A stretch of 64,000 nt of DNA from a virus. Below are positions 42,001 to 50,899 of the stretch, one piece after another. A program made the translations under genes and the position numbers. The notes below the pieces were generated by a model. It saw only the letters and a program-made list of their open reading frames with translations, made no database searches and was not told the DNA's origin. The stretch's first letter is position 1. The number at the start of each line of letters is the position of its first letter. The stretch spans positions 1 through 64,000 of IMG/VR virus record IMGVR_UViG_3300023199_000204; one strand, written 5' to 3'.

Positions 42001-43577
42001 GTGGCTTAGTTAGAGCAACAGGTAAAGATGATATTTTAATAGAAAATTGTAGTTTTCAATACTCAACTTATGATCCCTCAAATACTGGTATATCTTTATT
42101 AACATCTGGAACAAATATTAATGTTAATAAATGCTCCTTTGCAAATACTGGTTCTTCTATATCTTGCGTTGGTGCTAATCAAGTAATATTTAAAAATAAT
42201 GTATTTGATGATATAGCATTAGCGGTATTATCAGTCGATTCATATGATATGATTATATCAAATAATGTTGTTGATACAAGCAATGTTTACTCAGTGTCTC
42301 CGTATCTAATAAAGCTCCAAAACTGTGGAAGAATTAATATAAGTGATAATATTTTATCAACAGATGCTACGTCAGCAGAAACGGGAGCAATGATACGTCT
42401 TCAAACAACGAGTAACCGAGTTAATATTGAAAACAATATTTTAATGAATACAGATGTTAATTCACAAGGGTTTTCAAAAGGAATTTGGATGGAGGGGTCT
42501 GTTATAGGAGACCACTTTTTTAATATTGTTTCAAATAATCAACTACACTTCTTTTTTGGAACAGCTCCATCTATAGCAATTGATATAGATGCAGGAGATA
42601 ACATATCGGTGTTAAATAATAAAGTATTTAATGCTGCAAGGGCACTTGATATGTTTGACTGTCAATTCTCTACTGTCTCAGGGAATACCCTAAATACTTG
42701 GTTTTCTTCAGAAACAACTGTTAAAATTGATGCCACTACCCCTCTGTTATCTGGAGCATTTAATAATTTAATTAATAATCAAATTGCTTCGTCTAATGTA
42801 GCTCCGAATGCCGAGTTGGTCGAGATAACAGATATTGGGTTTGGAAACACTATATCTGGAAATCTATTTTGTCACTTATTTGCAGTTATTTCTTCAGCAG
42901 CTCTATTATCATGTGCTGCCGATGTGACTCAAATTACTAATAATATTTTTAATGGAGGGATATATAGTACAGCTTCTCCTTTGGTGTATTCAGGTAGTAA
43001 CGGAATGGTAGCTTATAATAATTTGAATCAAATTACTGCAGTTCCAGCAGCAGGGCACACAGATGTTGATGGCTACAGCGCTGATACTATGAATTTAGGA
43101 ACGGAATATAATACATTTATACCGTTAAATCGAGCTAAAAGAAACCATGCCGCATCAGACTGGGAATTTACAGTTGGAGTTGTAACAAATAAAGTATTTC
43201 TTATTGCAACTACTTCCAGCGGAACTCCCAATAATCATTTGTTAATAGAATTTACTCAAGCCGATCTTATGCCATCTAAAACAAATAACTCAATCGAATT
43301 AGTTAAAGTTGAAGTTAGATGTGCGGCAACATTATCGGCAGGTTTAGATTTAGAATTAGTAAAATCAGAATTTAGCTTTGCCGGCAGCGGCGGGTCAACT
43401 ATTGTTTCTGTAACTAATCCAGTTGGCGGCTACGGCTACGGCCCAGAAACAGTTACCTTGACTCCAGCAAGCAGAAAGTTTTTAGGTCCAGATGAATCAT
43501 TCGCTGTTAGGGCAATCTCTCAAGTTGCATCAGTAAATAATATATATGGAGTTATGGTTTATTGGAAATTAAATTAA
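39036..43577 (+). CDS. very long fibre/appendage protein (1513 residues)
   Basis: GGAGG upstream. The N-terminal domain (INSVRSAVFAIEEALG, then EPQGTATDLATRL) matches the anchor of the fibre at 36100. A long central region alternates coiled-coil-like stretches and beta domains. From about residue 900 a beta-helix region appears (ILIENCSFQYST, INVNKCSFANTG, VIFKNNVFDDIA and more), ending in a compact C-terminal beta domain (YGVMVYWKLN). Five DGY triplets occur. It is one intact frame with many A and T runs, which makes the homopolymer breaks in nearby accessory genes notable. It is probably the main long fibre. Confidence 0.75.
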   Translation: MGDSTYPSQIDNDQNLPRVDDNISEIGGEAINSVRSAVFAIEEALGIEPQGTATDLATRLDASLNSDGTLKASALSTVGLVTLPITNSQVATNAGIVESKLDLNYNTTYLKTRIEEVNTFALSINEALLSDIANLNQHVGHPGVFGRHQTSDIDGYISPYASLNLQGIVNDLYTRITNHIGDLIDAHDASAISVVQANLQSISADDVQEAIEALDLAQLVEVIKHRDQNHSNGINNDSNVNLIGENHSTTSVSSAALNSFNSGTRTIQFSSVPAGISSVKRYDRIDVTVGGNTYRRNIKSVNTATAAIEVFRELPVGGAGTAVIYQSSEETSADSQLKLALRQPNVSSTGGSVIQLIHPSSPYILSSGCDPRLLSSAASDIKIRWATGETADIDVNTAIQTYPVASSLQSTWTVENLVIALNETFRSETLGYHYPLIAFVHNGEIGIAFDEADGYIEAVAPTSNSAWSALGFSGTEKVDALENRNFYIDGYEFSGIRKIIDANGETTGSSNVSSIDVDLVSAGIVASGLVRVSNSVADDGTYVYDAITTSTLTINEHPIFTSDSSVDIKIYSDYFSVPTTPVNRTLFELFIDGYELGEAELRGIPRAEYINAGGTPDNPEIFFDIISVSRNFSASEKRIRFEDNSGVKTAQLGSRGSGLLLSTSGETVTLPTTTAEGYKFKLYDLNGIDYVELMVAYSSYATVTNDNAIDVEIYDRISEDKFLLLGTVLHDKTSFKHLFDRRLLGSVGRKDVRTDYTRDYVSYPRSLMRGNGVIYGCVVENPTGDLYISGGQVVVDGQIFNIERTVFFVPEDALVSTYNVFIDSDGTPRLLKDDQHVSGQLTTPSVAEIIASNDKTIIAQVEVNAGNSVTAINDFRRFVNNLDNKVDLFVEENSITHGSFASIDAALNYADIAVGDNQPLSRVLRIKGDISITSNVILSSNLTIEGDCGGSQTTQTGSRLSFNGSGYLTLGNNNTLRNLNLYSETTNFSGLVRATGKDDILIENCSFQYSTYDPSNTGISLLTSGTNINVNKCSFANTGSSISCVGANQVIFKNNVFDDIALAVLSVDSYDMIISNNVVDTSNVYSVSPYLIKLQNCGRINISDNILSTDATSAETGAMIRLQTTSNRVNIENNILMNTDVNSQGFSKGIWMEGSVIGDHFFNIVSNNQLHFFFGTAPSIAIDIDAGDNISVLNNKVFNAARALDMFDCQFSTVSGNTLNTWFSSETTVKIDATTPLLSGAFNNLINNQIASSNVAPNAELVEITDIGFGNTISGNLFCHLFAVISSAALLSCAADVTQITNNIFNGGIYSTASPLVYSGSNGMVAYNNLNQITAVPAAGHTDVDGYSADTMNLGTEYNTFIPLNRAKRNHAASDWEFTVGVVTNKVFLIATTSSGTPNNHLLIEFTQADLMPSKTNNSIELVKVEVRCAATLSAGLDLELVKSEFSFAGSGGSTIVSVTNPVGGYGYGPETVTLTPASRKFLGPDESFAVRAISQVASVNNIYGVMVYWKLN

Positions 43578-43587
43578 AAGGATAGAT

Positions 43588-44097
43588 ATGAATAAAGAAA
43601 AATCAGGAATAGATTTATTAAAAGAAATAAATGAAAAATTAGATTTGCTCAATAAAAGATTAGAAATAGTTGAGCAAAATAGCAAAATAATGCTTAACAC
43701 AAGAGGAGCGGTTGAACAACCAAAAGAGTTTAAGCCCTCAATTGCCCCAACCCCGAAACCCATTGAAAAGAAGCCAAGAATTATTAATGATCACAGGGAG
43801 TTGAAAAGAGATGATAAAGGGACAGAGTTTAAAGGAGTGAAAGGAAAAACTAAGGTTATAGGCAAAATTAAAAAAGATAATAAGTTTGTTGCTGGGGTTA
43901 TGATAAAAGTTTTTGATTCACAGAAAAATTTAGTTAAACAAACAAAAACAAATAGGGCTGGCGAATGGATGTCTTTTCTTCCCGAAGGCACATATAGTGC
44001 GATATATAGCTTAAAAGATATGATTAATGCAAAAGTTAATTTTAATGTAACTGCTGGGAATAGCATAGTTAGAGTTCCACAACCAAAGGAGATTTAA
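43588..44097 (+). CDS. coiled-coil plus CnaB-like protein
   Basis: 169 residues, AAAGGATAG upstream. Residues 5-40 form a coiled coil (IDLLKEINEKLDLLNKRLEI), residues 45-65 a proline-rich linker (PSIAPTPKPIEKKP), and residues 88-165 a carboxypeptidase-regulatory/CnaB-like beta sandwich (VIGKIKKDNKFVAGVMIKVFD, then NRAGEWMSFLPEGTYSAI). A fibre accessory, hinge or baseplate attachment protein is likely. The HNH gene follows directly at its stop codon. Confidence 0.65.
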   Translation: MNKEKSGIDLLKEINEKLDLLNKRLEIVEQNSKIMLNTRGAVEQPKEFKPSIAPTPKPIEKKPRIINDHRELKRDDKGTEFKGVKGKTKVIGKIKKDNKFVAGVMIKVFDSQKNLVKQTKTNRAGEWMSFLPEGTYSAIYSLKDMINAKVNFNVTAGNSIVRVPQPKEI

Positions 44098-45090
44098 GTG
44101 ATAGAATGTAATAGATGCCGTAGAAATAGAAAACACAAAGCAAAAGGAATGTGTCTTTCTTGTTATTCTGGATCTTTATATAAAAAAATAATTTGCTCAA
44201 ATTGTAAAAATAAAAGAAGACAGTTTAGAAAAAGTTCTTCATTGTGCTCTAAATGTTTTAAACACTTATCTAAATTTAAATGTAAAAATTGTAATAGCAA
44301 AATACATTTTGAAAATGGATTTTGTAAATTTTGTTACATACCTCCAGAGAAAACTTGTAATAGTTGCTATAAAGTCGGTATTCTTAAATCTAATTTATGC
44401 TCTAAATGTTATAATAAAAAATATTATTCTAAAAATATTGGAAAATGCGAAATATGTAAAAAAGAAAAAAACATATTTAACCATAGTGGTAAATATATAT
44501 GTTCAAAATGTAATCATAGGAATATAAGAACTATATCTATTTGTAAAATATGTTCAAAAGAGAAGGTTATATATAAAGACGACAAGTGTAAATATTGTTG
44601 CGTGAAGGTTGGGAAATGTAAAAAATGTAATATAATAAGAAAATTATTTTATGATAATAAAACAGTATGTAGATTATGTTATTATCCTCCTAAAAGAGAA
44701 TGTTATTTTTGTAATAAATATGGAATAATATCAAAAATAAAAGATGGCAAATATATGTGTAATAAATGCTATAATTCTCAACCAGAAAGAATAGCTATTT
44801 TACAAAATAACAGAGCAAGTAGGGGAAATATTTCAGGAAGTGAGTGGTTATATATAATGAATTCTACAAATTGGAAATGTTTTTATTGTGAGCAAAAGTT
44901 GAACAAGAATAATAGAACTGTTGATCATATTATTCCTATAATAAAAGGCGGTTCTAATAGTATAGATAACTTAGTTCCTTCTTGTAATATATGTAATTCA
45001 AGCAAGAACGCCCAAAATGTATTTAAATGGCTTAAAATAAAAAATATTGAATTGACGGAAGAAAAATTAAAAACCCTTGGAGTTAAGTAA
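44098..45090 (+). CDS. HNH endonuclease armed with many CxxC zinc knuckles
   Basis: 330 residues from a GTG directly after the upstream TAA. The first 235 residues are a chain of small cysteine pairs (CNRC, CLSC, CSNC, CSKC, CKNC, CKFC and so on), about sixteen in all, forming successive zinc ribbons that presumably read DNA. The C-terminus is an intact HNH core: CFYCEQKL, TVDHIIPIIKGG, NLVPSCNICNSSKN. It ends with GGAG inside its last codons, serving the following gene, whose ATG overlaps its TAA by one base. It looks active. Confidence 0.87.
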   Translation: MIECNRCRRNRKHKAKGMCLSCYSGSLYKKIICSNCKNKRRQFRKSSSLCSKCFKHLSKFKCKNCNSKIHFENGFCKFCYIPPEKTCNSCYKVGILKSNLCSKCYNKKYYSKNIGKCEICKKEKNIFNHSGKYICSKCNHRNIRTISICKICSKEKVIYKDDKCKYCCVKVGKCKKCNIIRKLFYDNKTVCRLCYYPPKRECYFCNKYGIISKIKDGKYMCNKCYNSQPERIAILQNNRASRGNISGSEWLYIMNSTNWKCFYCEQKLNKNNRTVDHIIPIIKGGSNSIDNLVPSCNICNSSKNAQNVFKWLKIKNIELTEEKLKTLGVK

Positions 45091-45872
45091 TGAGTACATC
45101 GCACAGAGTATATAGTGATCTTTTTCAAGAAGCTAATTTTGTAAATCAGACGGCTGTATCTCAAGGGAAAAATTTACTTATAGATGTTATTAGAGAATCG
45201 TTTAAAAAAGATACATTTTATCGCTATACTCACGACGCCTTTGGTTTCCCTTTAACACCGGATTTAACAGCTCTTCCTCCAGATATTCAAGAGGAAAGAA
45301 CAACAAGAATATATATAGGAGATGTATATCGTTATGATAAAAGATTTAATCCTTCAATAACAGTTAGACATTCTTCGGGAAAATATAAGCCAATATCTAT
45401 TAATCAAAATCATACCACTAAATATAGATTGGATTTGGTAATTGATGGATATGGAAATAGATCATATATTAGGGTTCCGACACATAGGGTCATTACTGGA
45501 GCTTGGGAACAAACATTTGAAGTTAAAATAACTTCAGAAAGCACACAGGACCGCGAAGAATTGACGGATATTGTGACAGGGTATTTACAAGGTGTTGTTC
45601 GTCAAGAACTGTATGAGGCTGGACTTTTTGTTAGAGGAGTGAGTATGAGTTCTGAAACTGAAGAAGATTGGGCTAATGATAAGTTATATATACAGAGTAG
45701 TAGTCTGGAAACATATTCAGAATGGCGTAGGCACCTTCCAATAAATAGTGTAATTGAAACACTTAATTTTTGTTTTAACTATGGTATTTTAGGAAGTGGC
45801 AACTTTGCTTTAGACAGTATTATGGTTCATACTGAAGATAATACAATCAGTTATGAAGTTCCAGTCACTTAA
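45090..45872 (+). CDS. probable tail completion/terminator or sheath-proximal protein
   Basis: 260 residues, GGAG supplied by the upstream endonuclease end. The body has beta strands (TTRIYIGDVYRYDKRFNPSITVRHSSGKYKPI) and a helix (REELTDIVTGYLQGVVRQELYEAG), then VIETLNFCFNYG. The position immediately upstream of the sheath gene and the mix of beta sheet and one long helix recall tail-completion or tail-terminator proteins that cap the tube and sheath. I cannot name a family from memory. Its stop overlaps the stop of the convergent minus-strand gene by four bases. Confidence 0.5.
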   Translation: MSTSHRVYSDLFQEANFVNQTAVSQGKNLLIDVIRESFKKDTFYRYTHDAFGFPLTPDLTALPPDIQEERTTRIYIGDVYRYDKRFNPSITVRHSSGKYKPISINQNHTTKYRLDLVIDGYGNRSYIRVPTHRVITGAWEQTFEVKITSESTQDREELTDIVTGYLQGVVRQELYEAGLFVRGVSMSSETEEDWANDKLYIQSSSLETYSEWRRHLPINSVIETLNFCFNYGILGSGNFALDSIMVHTEDNTISYEVPVT

Positions 45873-46360
45873 TTTTTAATCCATTCTCTCATAGCACAGC
45901 AGTTTTTACATAAAAGATCATAGTTTTTAAGAGTGTCTCTCATTTTTTTTAAAGACATCCCTTTAAGTTTACTTCTAGTATATTTTTTTCCGTTGTAGAA
46001 TTCATATATTATATAAGGATATGATAAATTACAATCTTCACAACTACCACCTCTTTCTATAATAATTTCTTCCAAATTTTCATTAAATTTTATATCTTTT
46101 ACTTTGTTTTGGCATTCAATACAATAGCTATATGGAGTTCCACTTTTTCTTATATAAAATTCTTTAATATTCTTTCTATTTAAGCACCTAGCACAAAAAG
46201 CCTCATCTTTTTTTAAATTTACAATATAGCTTCTAGAGTTTCCTCCCTTATATTCTGAACAAGAAAGGCAAAATTTTCTACTGGATAATTCCAGTACCTC
46301 TCCAGCTTTGTCTTTGATTTTATTAGGAAATTCTTTATTACAGTTTTTACATTTTATCAT
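45869..46360 (-). CDS. degenerate HNH-type zinc protein on the minus strand
   Basis: 163 residues, the only minus-strand gene in the window, with GAGGAC before its ATG. Cysteine pairs CKNC, CLSC, CARC, CIEC, CEDC and CKNC form three zinc sites. The C-terminal layout (GGSCEDCNLSYP, then YDLLCKNCCAMREW) is that of phage HNH proteins, but the usual FHH is replaced by EFYNG and the CxNCH by CKNCC. The catalytic histidines are therefore missing. It may be a dead homing enzyme or a DNA-binding repressor-like remnant. It converges on the tail-completion gene and is divergent from the sheath gene. Confidence 0.7.
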   Translation of the reverse strand: MIKCKNCNKEFPNKIKDKAGEVLELSSRKFCLSCSEYKGGNSRSYIVNLKKDEAFCARCLNRKNIKEFYIRKSGTPYSYCIECQNKVKDIKFNENLEEIIIERGGSCEDCNLSYPYIIYEFYNGKKYTRSKLKGMSLKKMRDTLKNYDLLCKNCCAMREWIKN

Positions 46361-46550
46361 TTTGTCCTCAAATATATTTAGATTTATTGATAGTTACTTA
46401 TTTATCTGTCAATCTAAAATGGTTGAAGTTTTATTATCTATCAATAAAACATTATATCAATGATGCTAAAAATTTTCAATAAAGTCTTGAAATCATATGT
46501 TTTAAGCTATTGTGGGCATCGTCAAATATATATATTTTGGAGGATTTCAA
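46361..46550. promoter_or_regulatory. divergent intergenic region before the sheath gene
   Basis: At 190 bases this is the longest gap in the window. It should hold promoters for both the minus-strand gene and the sheath operon. TTGAAA at about 46484 and TATTGT 15 bases later form a weak promoter-like pair; ATAGTTA occurs near 46390; TTTGGAGG precedes the sheath ATG. No strong hairpin or tRNA is visible. Confidence 0.35.
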
Positions 46551-49094
46551 ATGCCTAATATTCCTGGAGTACAAGGTCCATTAATACCATCTGTAGTGAC
46601 GAGGGTAAGGGTAAGATCAAGGGCTCTATCAATTCCTGGGGGATTGAGAGTTTTATGTTTAGTTGGCGAAGGTCGTCGCGAGGAGGTTCTTGTAGATTCT
46701 GCTCAAGGGGGCGGTGCCGATGGATTTGTGCCAGATTTTTCTCAATTAGCCACTGATGGTTATGGAAGATTTTTCCGTCTGGCAAACACCAGCATAGTTT
46801 CAAACAGAACATCTCTTTTATTAAACGGATCAGAATTAAGACTTTTAGAAGAAGCTCTTGATGGAAACAGCTTCTCATCAAGTTATGACGCAAGAATTGA
46901 TATTTCTACAGGTCAAATAGAGCTTCAAAGTGCTTCTATTGTTGATCAGGGCGGAATATTATATTCAGAAAGCTCAGGAAACACCGGTGATGGTTATTTA
47001 TCAGCAATAAATCTTACAGATTCTAATGCTCCTGCGGAAACTTGGACAATTAGGTGTACTAGTGTTTTAAAAGACAGTTATGGTGCTCCTATAAGAGAGC
47101 AAGCTACATTTATAGCCTCAGGTTCAGTTAGCGGACAATTAGTAGACTCATATGGTCAGCCATTTACTTGGAAAAGTGATGGAGCCGCCGTAGATAATGG
47201 AATTTTGTCTTTTGCTATATATAATCCTTCTCCTAGTCAGCCTCACGATGTAGGCGACAGATACTCTATTCAGGTTTCTAGTAAGGTGTTACAGGAAAGA
47301 GATACTTTAGAAGCCAGATATATTGCTGAAGCAGATTTGCTTGATCCTCAAACATTTACAGAGCCAGAAAAACTTTATATTAAGCACGGACAGCCCGATT
47401 TGGAAAATACATTATCTTTTGCCGCGCAATTGGCTTTTGAAAATGGAGCAACAAGTGTTCTGGCTGTTCAGGCGAAACCAGCATTGCCAAGAAGAACTAG
47501 TGAAATTGTTCTTCCTGCTCAAAATTCACTAACAGGCGAAACTGGTGCTGATGGTGGTTCTGATCCAGATGATTTAATTTTTCCAATCACTGCTCCAGGA
47601 AAACCAGGAGCTGATTCAGAAGTTCATTTCTTTATTATAAATGCTGATGGGTCAGAGGACCAAATATTCCCTAATAAAGTTTCATTTTATGATCCTGATA
47701 TTACGACCGCATTTTCCACTTATGAAGATACTGGCGTAAGTGCTGATTTACTAACTGAATTTATGGCTCCAGGCTCAAGTGGAACTCCATATAGCTATAC
47801 TGTTGTAAGTGATGATAAAATTGAAGATACTGGAATTGATGGGTATATTTCACCAATTGGTGTTGGCTCAACAGCATTTTTTACAGCCTCTTCTGCCTCA
47901 TTTACAAGTGAAGCAGTAACTGATGGAAAATATATTGATGTCGTAAATACTGGAACTGCTAATCTTGGCAGATGGGAAATTACAGAGGTTGTAAGTGCCA
48001 CAACTGTAAGAATTTCAAGAGATTCTGGATTTTTTGCTACCGAAACAGATTTAAAATGGCAGCTATTACTTCCTGGAGAATCATCTTATAGAGTTTTATT
48101 TACAACTGATTTAGCTTTAGCTTCGGGCAAAGGTTTAAGAGTTAGTTATATAGATGAGAAAGATGAAGACTTTTTTGATGCTAACTGGGCAGTGGCTCTT
48201 GATACTTTAGAGACTCAAGATTTACAGATTCTTGGTCTATATCCTAGTCAAACATTTTCAGCAATTCAGCAGGCTGGTCGTGTCCACGTGGAGAGAATGT
48301 CTTCAACATTCTATAAGAGAGAGCGTGTGCTCTTCACAGGTGCTTTGGATGGTTTAACGACTGATAATGTGCTCGGCGTATCCAACGCGGCTGTAGAGAA
48401 TATAGGAATTCTTGAGGGCATTCAGGGTGATTCTGCCGAAGAGATATTAGATGGAAATATCGAAGATTTGACAGATTACAGTGTTGTAAATAGCTTTGGA
48501 GACAGCTTTAGAGTTGCGTATTTCTATCCAGATCAAGCTATTAGGGTTGTTAATGGAACAGCAACCACAATTCCAGGGTATTGGATTTCAGCCGCTGCGG
48601 CAGGAAGAATGTCAGGAGAGCCTAATATTGCTCAGCCTCTAACAAATAAGGTATTATCTGGAATAACAATTCTAAACAGTCGTCAATATAAAGAAACCGT
48701 TCTTGCTTCTCTTGGAGATGATGGAATTATTGTATGTCAGCCAGTTACAGGCGGCGTGAGAGTTATTCACGGAATTACAACTTCTCAAAGTGGAAACCCA
48801 GAAGATGAAGAACTATCAATCGTGTTCATTCGTGATCATATCGCGAGAACTATGAGAGATACATTTAGAGAGTTTATCGGGCAACCAGAAGATCCTACAC
48901 TAATTCCTTCTTTAACTGCCAAAGCAATTTCGCTACTTAATGCTTTTGTCTCTCAAAACTTGATTACTGCTTATAGAAACCTATCTGTATCCAGAGATGA
49001 TGTAGAGCCAAGACAATACAATATCGTGGTTGAAGTCCAACCTAACTATCCAGTTAACTGGATATTCTGTGATGTGAGCGTAGGACTCTTTTAA
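46551..49094 (+). CDS. tail sheath protein
   Basis: 847 residues. ATG at 46551 is chosen for TTTGGAGG upstream; an in-frame GTG-type start at 46512 has no site. The N-terminus (MPNIPGVQGPLIPSVVTRVR, then LVGEGRREEV) and C-terminus (IVFIRDHIARTMRDTFREF, then LLNAFVSQNLITAYRNLSV, then VNWIFCDVSVGLF) follow the pattern of contractile-tail sheath proteins, whose conserved C-terminal domain packs round the tube. It is larger than the T4 sheath (about 660 residues), with inserted central beta domains that would decorate the outside. Two tube genes follow, supporting the call. Confidence 0.88.
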   Translation: MPNIPGVQGPLIPSVVTRVRVRSRALSIPGGLRVLCLVGEGRREEVLVDSAQGGGADGFVPDFSQLATDGYGRFFRLANTSIVSNRTSLLLNGSELRLLEEALDGNSFSSSYDARIDISTGQIELQSASIVDQGGILYSESSGNTGDGYLSAINLTDSNAPAETWTIRCTSVLKDSYGAPIREQATFIASGSVSGQLVDSYGQPFTWKSDGAAVDNGILSFAIYNPSPSQPHDVGDRYSIQVSSKVLQERDTLEARYIAEADLLDPQTFTEPEKLYIKHGQPDLENTLSFAAQLAFENGATSVLAVQAKPALPRRTSEIVLPAQNSLTGETGADGGSDPDDLIFPITAPGKPGADSEVHFFIINADGSEDQIFPNKVSFYDPDITTAFSTYEDTGVSADLLTEFMAPGSSGTPYSYTVVSDDKIEDTGIDGYISPIGVGSTAFFTASSASFTSEAVTDGKYIDVVNTGTANLGRWEITEVVSATTVRISRDSGFFATETDLKWQLLLPGESSYRVLFTTDLALASGKGLRVSYIDEKDEDFFDANWAVALDTLETQDLQILGLYPSQTFSAIQQAGRVHVERMSSTFYKRERVLFTGALDGLTTDNVLGVSNAAVENIGILEGIQGDSAEEILDGNIEDLTDYSVVNSFGDSFRVAYFYPDQAIRVVNGTATTIPGYWISAAAAGRMSGEPNIAQPLTNKVLSGITILNSRQYKETVLASLGDDGIIVCQPVTGGVRVIHGITTSQSGNPEDEELSIVFIRDHIARTMRDTFREFIGQPEDPTLIPSLTAKAISLLNAFVSQNLITAYRNLSVSRDDVEPRQYNIVVEVQPNYPVNWIFCDVSVGLF

Positions 49095-49113
49095 TAAGTA
49101 TGGGAAATAATTA

Positions 49114-50100
49114 ATGAAATTAGATGAAGAAATAACTGAAAGACACACTGCTAAGGAAAAAATTAATTATGGATTAATATTTGAGGAATATTTAAATGGA
49201 AAAACTGCTAATTTCTTAATTAATAAATATAATATTTCAAGAAAACAATTTTTTAAAAAATCAAAAGAATTTAATATAAAAAAACAAACCAAACTGCGTT
49301 CAGAATTATTTTTAGAGAATACTGCTGAGACTTATTATTGGGCAGGATTTATAGCTGCCGATGGCAATATAAGCAAATGTGGAAAAAGAATATCTATACA
49401 ATTAAAACTAGATGATTTATCACATTTGCAGAAATTAAGTCTTTGGTCTGGGGCAAAAACTTTATATTTTAGAGAGACTATAAAAAATAACAAAATTATT
49501 AAATCCTGTTGTTTAAACTTAAATTCAAAATCAGCAGTTACGGCAATATTTAAGTTAAATATAATTCCTAATAAAACAAGAATATTACTTCCCCCTCCTA
49601 AAACCATATATAGTTGGCATTATATTAGAGGGTATTTTGATGGAGACGGTTCAATAAGTTGGCATAAGTCAAATAATAAAGCAAGAATTTATTTAGCATC
49701 AGGTTCTTTAAAGTTATTAAAATGGATAAAAAATAAAATATCTTTTATCGAAGGAGTTGGTAATCCAAAAATTACTTATAAACTTGATAAAAACTCAAAT
49801 AATAAAACATATTGTCTAGAATATATGGGTTTTCAAACAATTAATATACTTAACAAGATATATGAAAATTCTAATAAAACAATAAGGCTTGATAGAAAAT
49901 ATAATAGATTTATTGATTATAAACAAAGAATGTTAAACCAGATTAGGAATAAAGAAGAAAAAGATAATAAAATTTTAATTCGTAATATGGAAATTGTTAA
50001 TTTATATAATTCTTTAAATATAAAAATGAAGGATTTGGCGGACAGATTTAATTTATCGCGAGCATCTATAAGCAATATAATAGCAAAAAATGAAGCGTAA
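49114..50100 (+). CDS. LAGLIDADG homing endonuclease (first of a tandem pair)
   Basis: 328 residues, with weak GGGA upstream. An N-terminal helix-turn-helix (TANFLINKYNISRKQFFKKS) precedes YYWAGFIAADGNI (about 71) and HYIRGYFDGDGSI (about 168), both catalytic aspartates intact. An additional C-terminal helix-turn-helix (KMKDLADRFNLSRASISNII) is unusual for the family. The stop overlaps the start of a second endonuclease by 11 bases. Both lie between the sheath and the first tube gene. Confidence 0.9.
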   Translation: MKLDEEITERHTAKEKINYGLIFEEYLNGKTANFLINKYNISRKQFFKKSKEFNIKKQTKLRSELFLENTAETYYWAGFIAADGNISKCGKRISIQLKLDDLSHLQKLSLWSGAKTLYFRETIKNNKIIKSCCLNLNSKSAVTAIFKLNIIPNKTRILLPPPKTIYSWHYIRGYFDGDGSISWHKSNNKARIYLASGSLKLLKWIKNKISFIEGVGNPKITYKLDKNSNNKTYCLEYMGFQTINILNKIYENSNKTIRLDRKYNRFIDYKQRMLNQIRNKEEKDNKILIRNMEIVNLYNSLNIKMKDLADRFNLSRASISNIIAKNEA

Positions 50101-50896
50101 ATCACCAGGTTGTAAAGGCTTTGATTTAAATTACGAAGCTATTTCCAAAGAGTATTTGAGCGGAGGTAGTTTAAAAGATTTGGCAGAAAAATATAATGTA
50201 TCTAAATGGACGTTATTGGATAATTTTAAGAAACTTGGAGTTAGAAAAAATACTAAAAGATATTTAGATAAAACGAAGTTTGATACTTATACACCAGAAA
50301 GCTGTTATTGGGCAGGTTTTATAGGGGCAGACGGGTGGATAAATAACAATGGATATTTGGGTATTGAAATAAAACAAACAGATAAAAACCATTTAGAGAA
50401 AATTAAAAGATTTTTGAGTAGCAATGCTGATATAAATTTTAGAGAAAGGAATAAATTTAGTTCTGTTCAAAAATCAGCGTATATTCAGTTTAATTCAAGA
50501 TATTTAATAAACAGTCTAGAATATAACTTTAATATAATCCCAAAAAAATCATTAATACTTCAACCTCCAAATATACCAGAAAATATGATAAGACATTATA
50601 TTAGGGGCTATTTTGATGGTGATGGCTCTCTAGGGTGGCACAAACACAATAAAAATCCTAGAGTTACAATATGTTCAGGTTCAATTAAGTTTTTAAAAAC
50701 GATATTTAATGAAATAAAACGTAATATTAACTCAACAGGAAATCCTAAAATTATAAAGCGAAGGCATTCTAACACTTGTACGGTAGAATTTATGGGTAAG
50801 CAGTGTTATGATATTCTTGATTGGTTATATGAGGATGCTGAATATTATTTAGATAGGAAATATAAAAGGTATTTAAAATATAAATCCAAAAGGTGA
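50090..50896 (+). CDS. LAGLIDADG homing endonuclease (second of a tandem pair)
   Basis: 268 residues, starting inside the end of the preceding endonuclease gene. N-terminal helix-turn-helix (SLKDLAEKYNVSKWTLLDNF); nuclease motifs CYWAGFIGADGWI (about 72) and HYIRGYFDGDGSL (about 168). It is closer in sequence to the enzyme at 51498 than to its tandem neighbour (shared PxxxIRHYIRGYFDGDG and a YxxLDRKYKxY ending). Its last codons contain AAAAGGTGA, the probable ribosome binding site of the tube gene that starts three bases later. Confidence 0.9.
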   Translation: MKRKSPGCKGFDLNYEAISKEYLSGGSLKDLAEKYNVSKWTLLDNFKKLGVRKNTKRYLDKTKFDTYTPESCYWAGFIGADGWINNNGYLGIEIKQTDKNHLEKIKRFLSSNADINFRERNKFSSVQKSAYIQFNSRYLINSLEYNFNIIPKKSLILQPPNIPENMIRHYIRGYFDGDGSLGWHKHNKNPRVTICSGSIKFLKTIFNEIKRNINSTGNPKIIKRRHSNTCTVEFMGKQCYDILDWLYEDAEYYLDRKYKRYLKYKSKR

Positions 50897-50899
50897 TTA

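Noticed and set aside
36100-43577. Diversity-generating retroelement acting on the fibre genes
   Set aside because: No reverse transcriptase gene and no template/variable repeat pair rich in A changes was seen in the window.
46361-46550. tRNA or other structured RNA gene in the longest gap
   Set aside because: No cloverleaf, CCA end or strong stem was visible; the gap is AT-rich and low in structure.
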